A DNA stretch of 64,000 nucleotides from Pyricularia pennisetigena. Its lineage: Eukaryota > Ascomycota > Sordariomycetes > Magnaporthales > Pyriculariaceae. The notes under the pieces were generated by a model, which worked only from the letters and a program-made list of their open reading frames with translations, ran no database searches and was not told the DNA's origin. Shown one piece after another: positions 9,072 through 20,021 of this stretch. A program made the translations under genes and the position numbers. Where the stretch lies: NCBI RefSeq assembly GCF_004337985.1, contig NW_021940922.1, positions 248,001-312,000 on the forward strand, read 5' to 3'. Every line of letters begins with the position of its first letter. The first letter of the stretch is position 1.

Positions 9072-12000
9072 GTGTCAAAGCTCGCAGGGAGATGGTCAAT
9101 CACAGCTGGCCGCAACGGTGTCTGGCGGCTTCTTAGCGCCAGGGTAATAGTGGTATATGGTGAATTTCTTTTCTCTCAGGGGCAAGCTCACTGCCAGCAG
9201 CTCCAGACTTGTTAATATTTCTTTTCCTTTCTTTTTATTTTTTTTTATTTTTTTGTCTTAGACTAGACTTTTACAGCCCCACCCTTAAACAGCCCCTAAA
9301 CAATAATTTGATATTATTACTAGACTAAACTCAACTCTCCTAAACACCCCCCTCTGTCGCATTTGTACCCTTGGAATATGGAATCGAGCCTCAGCCTGGA
9401 ACATCGCATCCTGGACTGTAGCTTCAGCCGGGGCTCTATGCAGGGTTGCAAAATGTAAGCAGCGCGTTCTCGACTCAACCTACTCGCCCCTTCCATACTC
9501 AGCCAAGGGTTCGACTCATCCAGAAAACATAATCAGTAATTTTTGTCTCCTTGCCAACGCTCACGTCTTCTGTCCGGGAACACTGAAGTTTTTCATAACC
9601 GTTGAGTAAGGTGGTCTGTCACGTTGAATGAGAACCCCTAGACTTATCACCCAACCGCTGCAACCAGTAATTGCGCCCTTTTTTATGAGCCCTGTTCAGC
9701 ACAAGCTATCGCGGCTAATGTAACCCAAAATGCTTCCCAATCCAGGCCACTCAGCCCTGCACCATGCCGCGGGATTTCTGATTACTCCATGCCGAACATG
9801 GCTTTCGAGAACACTGCTCCCCAACCAGCCATGTGTTTTCTCCGAATTTAATCAGCACCATCGCTGACGGCTCCCGTGTTCGAACTTCGATGAGATTGTT
9901 TATCCAGCAACATACAATCTTTTGTTTCCGCAGGCGTAGATTTTGGATACGGCCCAAGCTTGTCCTTAGCCCATCAAGCCTCATCAGTTCACTCCTCACC
10001 AATGACATGGCTAAGATATTCCAAGTTTGACCTTTGAGAGCCTTTGGCGAGCCATGATTAAGCGACAGGTTTTTGATGGCAAGCCGCGGAAACTATGAAA
10101 AGTCCGAACTAGTAAATAAAAGATTGGTTTCATGCTATCGAATTGTAACGCGGTTTTATGTTTTTTTCCTGGGAATGAAAAAGATGAAAAATTCCAAGAA
10201 GTATATCAATAAATGTATCACCCCCTCGATTGCCCTTATTGGCCTCTGCCCGGCACTCGGCGAACCCTCCCCCCATCTGCGGCCCTTGTGCAAGGTCGGG
10301 CTATATGCATTTTCTGGGTTTGGACGGCCTCAAACACTGCGGCCCAAGGCGCAAAATACCCCAAGAGCCATACCATAAGTATGTGCACGAGTTCATCTTC
10401 AATTTGTACTTTACATATTGACTAATGGGCCTGCTGGATGATTGTCTCGCAGTGGCTGTTCATCTACAAACTCGCACATAAAACCTAGAAAGTCAAATTT
10501 ACTAGAGAACTAGTGCGAAGATTACTGATCACTACATTTGTAGTACAGTCACTGTGCTCAAGTCATTCCTCATGACGAAGCTGAACCTGAAAGTATCATT
10601 CAACCTAGCCACGGCCAATCTTCCAGTCTAATAACTAGATAAAACTTGTAATAATGACCCAGTACTGAAGGATGACAAATCTAAACTGAACTTCTGTGCG
10701 ATTTATTTGAAGTTGTAACGCCTGTGAACGAAGAGAGGAGAAACAAAATAGAAAAAACAACAACAAAAGAGGACAAGTAAATCCACTGCCCCTTCTCGGC
10801 CCTCAGTTTCTCTCAGGACATGGAAAGGCGAGCTGGACTGCTCGCCCTTTGTCGCAGTATTGTCGGCCTGATTCATTCGCGGTAAGAAAAAGCGGCGAAG
10901 CACCAGTTCAAACACGTACCGAGATCCACGAGCGCTGCTTGCGGAGACTGCAGGAGAAAGCCAGCAAACCCGAACGTATAACAACGTCCGCAACAATCTC
11001 TGTATTGTTCCCCGTTTCGGCGCTCAAGGCTGTGCGGAGAGTAAAGAGGGAATAAAACCAAGGAATAGACGCACAGTAGGAAAGAGGGGTTGGATGATGG
11101 ACGTAAGATCGCGAGAATGATGTAGAAAACACAAGTGTTGTATAAATTTGGAAACATTCGCAACAAGCTATGCAATGTTGTAATTTTTTCTCACAAAGTG
11201 TTTAAATTAAAGATGTTTTTGTCACTCGGAATTCCCTCGATGCATAATGGGCACTGTACTTCAATTTGGGTATTCAAGCCATTCACAATACCAACCCATA
11301 CGCATTGAACCTATAGTTTTATGCGTATATATATTGATTACGTATCCCGTTTCGAACGCAAATCCCTACTCTTTTGTAATATAAATATCCTTTATGATTC
11401 AGTCATCCATATTCTTTCCCAAACAGGACCAGGACGCGCCGTTTTCTGGGATTGTGTTCTGCTTTATTTGCTAATACTAACATATTGATTTGATGCCTGG
11501 AGTCACAGCGCACATTGCATGATTGCAAAAGCCCACTCGAGTTAAATGTTATTTTATACAAAAATTTTAAAAGACCAGTCTAAAGGATTGACCCTCAAGC
11601 AGGCATAAAAATCATGCTACATATCTTCCTAGGCACCTTATTTGGGAGAGTTTTATATTGCCACCCCTTGTATGCAGGGTTAGGCGACTTCCGGGTCCCA
11701 AATCCCCCTGTCCGCAGCTCAGATATCTCGACACATAGTCCTGGAATTCGGGGAGAATACAGAGGTCCGCATAGGGGCGTGAATATAAGAGGTCATGAGC
11801 AGCAACAAGATCCGGAGCGAGCCCTGTAAATTTCTATCGCCAGACTAAAATAAAATGTTGAGCTTGCTTTGCAAAAATTACGGTTACGGTCCTTGCTAGC
11901 GAAATGGGCTTCTCCAGCTGTAAGTGTCGAAAAAAAGGAAAAAAGAATCCTCGCTTGAACAGCGTAATTACTGACTCTAGCTGTCTGAAATTATCAAAAG

Positions 12001-13100
12001 GTACAATCGACGGAGATTAATATCGACCTTTTTGCACTTTTGGGTACCCGGCCAATATATAACCAAGTTTTCAACCATCGGCCAGGCGTTCAATTTATAT
12101 GCAAAAATAAAAGCAAAAAATAAGTCTTAAAATATTAGTATTCGGTATTTTCTTACACTTACTTGCATTTATAATAACCTTTAGTTCTCGATATACATTT
12201 TTTACAAACTTTCAACGGACTTTCTTTCTTCAATGCTCCCAAATTTTAGTAACTGCACGTATTAGGACCAATTTTACTTTAGTTATATGGGTTTTATTTT
12301 TAATTCAGGGAAAGGTTTATATTTTCAAGACATAGTTTCCGTACATTCTTGAAAACATTTGAATGAACGTTATAAACACGTTAGCAAATTATTTTAATAC
12401 CCGCTTTTTTAAATTTATTTTCCAACCAAATTTGCATTTTAAGAGCCGAAAAACACGGACTGTAAAGAGAATACTTGCCGAAGACACGCCGGGTAATTAT
12501 AATATATTTATTGAAGGTGGTTGGAATAACAGGCGCCGTGAAAAAAGTGGTGTCTTGGAACGTGAAAAACGAAGCGCCGTCGAAGTTAATGTCCCCCCAC
12601 TGTACACTCAATGGGGTCTAGGGAGCTCACCTGGTCTGGTATCTGACTCAGGAGAGGAAGGGATTGCGGGCTAGACCTCTGAAGCTTCTTCCATTTGTCG
12701 TCTCCTGCGAGTGACTTCGCCCAGCTGTCCACCGGATTATTATTCTTTTTATCGTTTCCTTGACGGAAAAATTCAAGGTTTATTCACCCAGCACCTCCCA
12801 CTTCCTGGTCCCGCTACAGAATATTAGCTCGGGTCAGTCCAAGCACTGCCTCCCACTTTTGATCATACCGAGCCCCAAGTTGAGTCCACCACTCCTTAGC
12901 ATGCGAGAGTTTAGCCTGCAAACTCCTGATGACCCGGCAGCCAAAGCCCTGAGTCCCTGACATCAGCCCTATAGATGACAACCCTGAGGGTCTTTAACAA
13001 AATGCGAACTATGATCTGCGTATAATAACCGAGCCTCCAATCTTTGTTGGAGTAGATGTCTACTAGATGGAATATGAGGAGAGTACGAGTTGGTCACGTG
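9072..13100. other. long interval with no supported gene, AT-rich towards the right
   Basis: After the secreted-protein 3' region (T-rich tract at about 9230-9260) I find only short frames. The segment 11614-11829 is open but has no domain. The segment 11880-12010 contains splice-like signals without coding sequence and may be a gene relic. From about 12100 composition falls to the AT-rich texture of the transposon block. The piece 12780-12960 is GC-normal and open on the plus strand, perhaps a small transposon scrap. Confidence 0.45.
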
Positions 13101-13129
13101 TTGCAGTCGCTCAAAATATCAAGGAATTT

Positions 13130-14319
13130 TGACTAGAATATATCCGACGATTCGTACGCAATTGCGATATATACCGCAGGATAAAACCATCGAAACGACG
13201 CAAATAAAAGCTATTATAACCCCTACCAATACCGGACAGGTTTTGGAAACAAATTTCCATCGATTTTATAACGGACCTCCCAAACAATAATACGGACGCG
13301 CCGCGTTATATAATGGTTATAATTAATAAGTTTTCCAAATATATCCAATTAAAAGCGATAAATTCGATAAAAACCGAAACTTGCGCCGCAAAATTCGTTT
13401 CCATTTGGTGGCGGTTTAAAGGCTTTTTTAACGCGATTATATCGGACCGGGGGTCGGATTGGGTAAAAGGTTTTTAATCGGAATTATACCGACAAATAGG
13501 AATTTTACAATTATTATCGACGTTTTACCACTTAAAAACGGACGGGGGTATAAAACGGATTAATTAGGAAATGCAATATTATTTAAAGGTTTTCGTGGTA
13601 TTCGACCAAATAAATTGGCCCGGATATTTACCCGCCGTTTAATTAGCGTTAAATAATAAAAATTCGTTAATTACGGGGATTAATCCTAATAAATTATTAT
13701 TAAAATGCGAGGTAAACGCGGTCCCGGTAATATAGGTAAACGGACGACCGGGTTCCACGCCCAAAGGTCGCGCGAATTTGTTTTTATAACATTTTAAAAA
13801 CGGTATAAACGTAGCCCACGCCGTTATAATTTATATATAGCAACGCCAAAAAAAAACGCGAATAAAATACGGAAACCGGCGGACCGTTTCAAAATAGGGG
13901 ATAAAATTTTTCTTAATTTACGGAATGTTAAAATTAATCGCCCGAATAAAAACTTCAATTTCGTGGCGAATAAATATACGGTTATAACGATTTTTACATT
14001 TTTAATAATTACGTTAAACGTCCCGAAAAAAATTTACCCCATTTTTTACGTGGAATTAATCGAAAAAACCGCGGACGACCTATTACCGTCCCAAATTCGT
14101 ACCGATATTAAACCCGGCCCGTTATTAATTTTATCCGATTTAAATAACGAAACCGCGGAAAAATGGGTAATAAAGGAAATCCTGGCCGCGAAAAACGCAA
14201 TAAAGAAAAAACATAAACGCAAAATTTTAATAAAATGGAAAAAATACGACGAACTTACGTGGGAGGATTTGGTAACGGTGGAAAATATACGGGCATTAAA
14301 CGAATTCGAAACAAAATAG
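13130..14319 (+). pseudogene. degraded Ty3/gypsy integrase and chromodomain (element G)
   Basis: Plus-strand reading gives a broken but clear integrase core. Recognisable pieces are a DFI-LPNN segment at about 13260-13290, IMVIINKFSKYIQLKAI near 13310-13360 and SDRGSDW near 13440. A fold-end region and, in an intact frame from about 13963 to 14319, a chromodomain follow (IKWKKYDELTWEDL core). Stops between these blocks are mostly TAA/TAG created where CAA or TGG is expected, as RIP produces. Upstream reverse transcriptase is missing, so the element is truncated on its 5' side at about 13.1 kb. Confidence 0.8.
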
Positions 14320-16289
14320 GGGTCGGCCCAAATAAATAATAACCCAATATTGAAACGACGTTAATAATTAAATATTTAACCGAATTAAAGATTTATTATA
14401 ATTAATTAAAAGGTCGATAATTCCCCGGGAAAAAAACGACGCGGTAAACCCAAAATAAATATTAATTTAACCAAACGCACGGTAAAAAAAACATGTAAAA
14501 TTAAACTTTTTACCGGGGCGAAATATAATAAAAATAAACCGACGATTATATAAACCGCGCCCATTTTTAGGGCGACGTAACCGTATCCCACCCATTTAAT
14601 TTTTAAATTAAATTAACGTATATAAAACGAAATAATAATTTTACGCGGCGATAAAATATTAATTAAAAACCGAATTATACGTTTCCGATTTACTATCCAA
14701 ATTTCCTTTTTTTTATTTTTTTCCTTTATTTTAACGTCCTCCTTTTTTATTTTATTATTTTCCGCGTCGTTTTAAAAACCGGGAATTCCTATTATTTAAC
14801 GAATTGGTTAATTTCCCGCAATAGGGCGGTATAACGTCGGGCAATATTTTCGATTAAAAAGAATTTACGACGGGATTTTCCAAAAAAACGGGTTTTTACC
14901 TATATTACGACCAAAAATACAAAAACGCGACGAAATAGGGGTACGGGAACGCGAGGAACCAAATATATACCGAATTAGGGTACGAGTAAAACGAAGTGCA
15001 ACGGGGTAACGCGAAAAAGGAATTTCGAAACGTCGACGGGGCGTGGTAATAATAGGGGCGAAAAAACGTGGGGAATGCGCGGGGCGAAATTGGCGCACAG
15101 GAACGGCGGGGGAAAAGGTTAAAACGGTAATTAAAATAGCGAAAACATTATTATTTCGGCGCGCCTTTTGCAAATTTTTCTATAACGCGACGTATTACGT
15201 TCCTAAAAAATTTAAAAATTAATAATATTATCGAAATAATTATATATTAAAGGAGTTAAACGTATTTCCAAATAAGTCAAACCGCGTACGAAAATTTGTA
15301 CCAATTAACGGTTACGATTACCGCCGCTACGAAAAGGGGTATTGGATATAATAGTAAAAATAATGGTTTTAATAAAGGTCGTCGCGGCCCCGGAATTGGC
15401 CATTTTATTTTATACGTCCTAATAAACGCGGATTTAATTGGTATACGCGGTAAAAAAATTTCGAAATAGCACGGTATTTTTGCCAGGGATTTTTTTACCA
15501 TCCACGACGGTGTTTTTAATTAAAGGTTGGACGATATAACGATTATTATAAATCGTGGTTTTTAATTTTCGTAAACGGTGGCGGAGGATAAGCTTAAAAG
15601 CGTAGGCGGCCTCGCTATAATAATAATACGATTTTTTAATATCGTAATATCGCTGGTAATTAATACCGTCGGGGGTAGGGCCATATTCCCAAACCTTATT
15701 AGTTTTCAACGTTTTTATACAAAAGACGTAAAAAATAAATATATTTTCCGGAACGGTATATTCGTCGTTATTTAAATTACCCTGGAATTCCGCGGTACCG
15801 ATAACGCGACGAAAACATTGCGAATATAAATTAACGATATTACCCAATCGGTATTTAATCGACACGATTTACAAAAAGGCGACCGTTATTATTGTGCGAC
15901 GAAGGTAATTAACCATTACGGTGGGGAGGCCGGTTATTTCCACTACCGGTATTAATTTGTCCAAACGCTATTTATAACGCGATTAAAAAAATAAAAACCC
16001 GGGATATAATAACGACGAACTAATAACGATAAATAACGATACGAATAATAAATAGGAACGAACAGGAAACGAAAATAGACGAAATAAAAATAATATAAAT
16101 AAAAAATAAGGTAATGGGAAAACGGGAAAAAATTGATAAAATAGCAAAAAAAGGAGGAAATAGGGACGAAAAAAATTCGAATGGAGGAAAAGTTGGAAAA
16201 TAAAAAGGATTAGGACGATAACGCGGGAAAAATGCGAAAAACAAAAACCGTAACCATTACGGGAAAGGAATTATACTAATAAATAAACG
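14320..16289. mobile_element. 3' non-coding or antisense part of element G, RIP-degraded
   Basis: AT-rich sequence that still keeps many CpG sites. The minus strand is open from 15865 to 15434 (143 aa, tyrosine- and lysine-rich, no family recognised) and in pieces to 14865. An antisense ORF after the chromodomain also occurs in element B, so this may be the equivalent region here. No LTR could be identified for element G. Confidence 0.4.
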
Positions 16290-16915
16290 AATTTATACCG
16301 CCCAAAATAAAAGGAAGGTAAACCGCGACAAACACCCGTAAACGGCAGGTACGATAAAAAAACCGCGATACCACCGTAATTAAAGGTAGGAGGGCAAAAC
16401 CCGACCACGGCTTTACACCGCCCAAAGTAAAAAAAAGGTAAACCGCGATAAATACCCGCAAACGGCAGGTACGATAAAAAAACCGCGATATTACCGCAAT
16501 TAAAAGCAGGAAAGCAAAACCCGACCACGGCCCTATACCGCCCAAAATAAAAAAAAATAAACCGCGATAAACACCCGTAAACGGTAGGTATAATAAAAAA
16601 ACCGCGATATTACCGCAACCAAAAATAAGAGGGTAAAACCCGACCACGGCCCTATACCGCCCAAAATAAAAGGAAAATAAACCGCGATAATTACCTTTAA
16701 ACGGTAAATACGATAAAAAAATTACGAAATAATCGCAACTAAAAACGGGAGGATAAAATTCGATTACGGACTTATACCACCCAAAATTAGAAAAAGGCGA
16801 ACCACGATAACCGCCCGTAAACGGAACCGGGGATAAAAAGCCCGCGATATAATCGCGGCCGAAAATAAAAGGGTAAAACCCGACCACGGGTTTATACCGC
16901 CCGGAATAATGGACG
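16290..16915. repeat. tandem array, five units of about 120 bp
   Basis: The marker CCGCCCAAAATAA or a close variant starts at 16298, 16418, 16538, 16657, 16777 and 16897, giving periods of 120, 120, 119, 120 and 120 bp. The minus strand is nearly open across the array, so the same roughly 40-residue aromatic-rich repeat is read on that strand. Units differ mainly by C/T and G/A changes. The array sits at the right-hand end of element G. Confidence 0.9.
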
Positions 16916-17159
16916 GGTAAATTATATTAGGATACGCGCCCGCTGGATTGTTTTTGTACCTCCAAATGGGGATTATACCCGATAAAGAACGGGCGAATAC
17001 GGGCTATATTACGGATTCGTACCTAAGGCACGTATTACGTAATAAAATACAAAAGCGGGTCAGGGATAATATATAAAGGAAAGGACATTATTACGACCCG
17101 GATGTACACTTTTTCCTCCCTTCTTCCCCAGCGTTAGTAATAATACCAACAAGGATACT

Positions 17160-17209
17160 TAACGGTCTTAAGGCCGTTGGCTTACCCTATAACAATGTTC
17201 CCGAAAATA
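17160..17209 (+). pseudogene. possible 5' scrap of decayed pogo-class element E
   Basis: The bases just left of element F resemble the segment before the KWGIP codons in the intact transposase at 52036-53670, ending in GAAAATA where the other side resumes with GAAAATG. The match is short and partly eroded. The expected terminal repeat of E further left was not found. Confidence 0.4.
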
Positions 17210-19053
17210 GTAGTCTCAATGCTCAGACTAGACCCCCCTGCTTCGCAGTGGGGACCGAACGCTCCATGTACTTTTTAACCACATGGTTTTTCGACCAATT
17301 ACATTGGCCGAAAAAAATCGCGCTCGTTCTAATATAAGGACATTTTGTCGCATTTCGCCGTTTATAGCGGTACCACCAACGATAATTTGCCGCATTTCGC
17401 CTTTTATAACTGTATTATTAATAATAGACCTAATATTACGATATTGCTAATAATTATTTTATTAATATAAGGATAATTTGTGGTATTTTGCCGTTTATAG
17501 CGGGTATATACAAAATATTCGCATTATAATGGTAAAAAAAATAGTGTACCTATAGCATGCAATTAAATATTCGCATAAAAAAATAAATAAAAATTATAAA
17601 AATATATAGTAATTTGCGTTAAATTTATTGGACTTTGTTAATTATTTGAGTGCCAGCCGCGTCTCTATAACCCTTATATTTGAAAAAATATAAAAATATT
17701 GAGTAAAATTTGTAATTTTTCATTATATTTAATTTTTATTTTAAATAATAGTATATAATATTTATTTTAATTTTAATCACAGTATTTATAGCCTAGCAGA
17801 CCTAATACTGCGGAATGCGTGCAATTATCGATTAAAACAAAAGTTTTATTAATATTTTTGTATTAACTAACATTTTCTCAAAAACCTGAATAATCTACGC
17901 AAATATTGGTAAAATTAAAAAAAAGTTTAATTTAGGCTTTTTTTTATCAATTTATTCAAAAATCCTATTTTGCTTTTTTTTTATAAATTTTATTCAATCA
18001 AATAAAGCAGTAAACATAAAAATAATACACATTTAGCATTATTTTATATAAAAAAACAAAAAGGGCCGGTATTGTAAATCGGGTTTTACGTTGACGTTTG
18101 TTTATATACATTATCCATTTCTTCAATTTTTAGTTTTATTAATGTTAAAATTGGTGAAAATGTAAAAGCATTTCGATTATAAAATATATATAAAATTGGA
18201 TATATTTTACTTATCCGCATATTTGATGGTTTATATGATTAGATATACGTACCAAAATGTAGCAATATATTAGATATATATATGCCACCCCCACGTGCAA
18301 AACCACAAAATCTGGCTGCAAAACAAAAATAATATCAAATTAATTAAATAAAGCAAAAGATTTTATAAAATACACATGTAGCATTTTCTTTTATTAAACA
18401 GTTTTTAAAGCCGATATTATGGGTAGAATTGGACTTCGACCTTTATTTATATACGTAATCGAGTTTCTGAAATTTTATCATTATCGTTAAAATTGGTAAA
18501 AATATAAACGAGTTTCGATTGTAAATTATATATAAAAAAGTATATATTTTACCTATCCGCTTATTTAATTGTTTATATAATCTGGTATATGCACCAAAAT
18601 TTCGAATCATAATATATACATATATACGACCCTCCACGTGCAAAAAGTATAAAATTTGGTCAAATATTAAAAATAATATCAAAAGAAATTGAAAATCGAA
18701 AAAAATTGAAAAAAACAGTACCGCCATAAACGGATAAAGGGCAGGTGGTATCGAGTTCGGCCATAATAAAAAATAAAAAAATAAATTAAATCGCTGCTAA
18801 TAGCAATACTAAACGCTATTTTTAACGATATTTTCTTTTTTCAATATTTTGCGTAATTGTGGAATAATAAAGGAGTGTCGGTCGAAAAAAGGCCAAAAAT
18901 ACCGCTATAAACGGCGAAAATCGACAAATCGTTCTCAGACCTGAACCAGAGTGTTTTTTGGATGGACCCACAGGTACATTGCAAAACCGCAATTGAGCCA
19001 CGAAGTGGATTAATTGTGGAGCTTTGGGCTTCAGGGATGAGCCCTGAGACTAC
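17210..19053. mobile_element. terminal-inverted-repeat element F (1.84 kb, no intact gene)
   Basis: The left end begins GTAGTCTCAATGCTCA and the right end, reverse-complemented, begins GTAGTCTCAGGGCTCA. A second inverted match lies further in: TTTCGCCGTTTATAGCGGTA near 17355 against its reverse complement near 18905. Seven flanking bases are GAAAATA on the left and GAAAATG on the right, a likely target-site duplication with one RIP-type change. The interior is very AT-rich with no coding sequence I can recognise. Related end fragments occur at about 51490-51631 and 57005-57157. Superfamily is undetermined. Confidence 0.65.
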
Positions 19054-19139
19054 GAAAATGGGGTATACCTATAAGCACCCTTCGAGGTCGTTTTAACGGC
19101 GCCCAACTTAAATAACAAACGACTATTCTAAAAGCTTTT
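19054..19139 (+). pseudogene. transposase fragment of pogo-class element E (between F and A)
   Basis: In one plus-strand frame this reads K-W-G-I-P-x-S-T-L-x-x-R-x-x-G-A-Q, matching the helix-turn-helix region of the intact transposase at 52036-53670. It breaks at AAAAGCTTTT, where element A is inserted, and resumes at 47408. Confidence 0.8.
19135..19139. repeat. target-site duplication CTTTT, left copy (element A)
   Basis: Identical to the five bases at 47408-47412 directly outside the other end of element A. Confidence 0.85.
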
Positions 19140-19607
19140 TGTTACGATTAAGGTATCGGGTAACCTGTTCTTAAGGTAAAATACAGTGGGTTAAAGCAAC
19201 TGAGCGTCTTAACTGGGTAACTGGGGTTTTTAATAATTGAGGTGAAATTATAATCGTTTTTAACAAATATCAAATTAACTAAAATATAAAATTAATTGCT
19301 GTTCAGCAATCCTAAAATCGAATTTTTTTACATGTTAATAAATATATCCTTATATAATAAGGTAATCACTCCATATAAATAATTATAATTACTTTAGGCT
19401 AATTACGGCCAGGGTTAATTACTTCCTCTTTAGTAATAACCGTAGTTACCTTCTCCCGGTAATCGGGTTAAGGTTCTTTATTTTATTATTACGTAACTTA
19501 ATATATCCCAATTTTTGCCCGTATTTCGAAATTCCCGCTAATCCCCGCCTGGGTTGCGATACTCCTTTTTTCACCCAATAATATCGGTCGCAATCCTAGT
19601 CGTAATA
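19140..19607 (-). repeat. 3' LTR of element A
   Basis: It aligns over its length with 46933-47407 and, reversed, with the LTRs of element B. Shared blocks include GGTATCGGGTAACCTGTTCT and TAATTACGGCCAGGG. Terminal dinucleotides are TG at 19140; the other end is eroded from ACA to ATA. Confidence 0.85.
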
Positions 19608-19757
19608 TCAGGTTTTTTTTCTAAAACCAAATCCCATAGCCCTATAAATAGGTCGCGTCCCTATTTTCTCGTTTCCCAGGTTTTTACTGTTTTTTTCGTT
19701 AACCGCGATATTATTCGAATTAAAAAACGATTATAATCCGCGCGCTCCGTTTTTACG

Positions 19758-19762
19758 TCCTC
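19758..19762. repeat. target-site duplication TCCTC, left copy (element C)
   Basis: It directly abuts the LTR end at 19763 and is identical to 25860-25864 beyond the other LTR. Confidence 0.95.
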
Positions 19763-19970
19763 TGTCACGGCCAGGCATACATTGGAGAACCTCAGTGTAT
19801 TAGGCGCTATCGACGAAAATTCTAAACTGAAGAGAAGAGAGAAATTACAATCGACGACGCGCTCAAGAGACGCGCTTAAATCCGGAGGTAGTGGATCCTT
19901 GTCCGATCCCTGGCTCGGTGTGGAGCCGAGTCGTGATTCTGAGGGTAGGTCTAGGGGCCTGATCCTCACA
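19763..19970 (-). repeat. 3' LTR of element C (208 bp)
   Basis: Base-for-base the same as 25652-25859 as far as I can read. It begins TGTCACGG and ends CTCACA on the plus strand. Confidence 0.95.
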
Positions 19971-19982
19971 TTACCCCCCTCT
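19971..19982 (-). promoter_or_regulatory. polypurine tract of element C
   Basis: On the element's sense strand AGAGGGGGGTAA lies directly before the 3' LTR. It is the expected RNase H-resistant primer for plus-strand DNA synthesis. Confidence 0.8.
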
Positions 19983-20021
19983 AAGGCCTGATCGACGTAG
20001 GCGGTCAGAGTCCTGAGTTTG

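Noticed and set aside
11614..11829. 71-aa plus-strand ORF with a hydrophobic start
   Set aside because: The start is not a convincing signal peptide and there are no introns, domain or cysteine pattern.
16271..16887. 203-aa minus-strand ORF as a repeat protein
   Set aside because: Its openness follows from the tandem DNA array inside a dead element; there is no evidence of selection on a protein.
16290..16915. CRISPR-like array
   Set aside because: The 120-bp units are contiguous without unique spacers, and this is a fungal genome.
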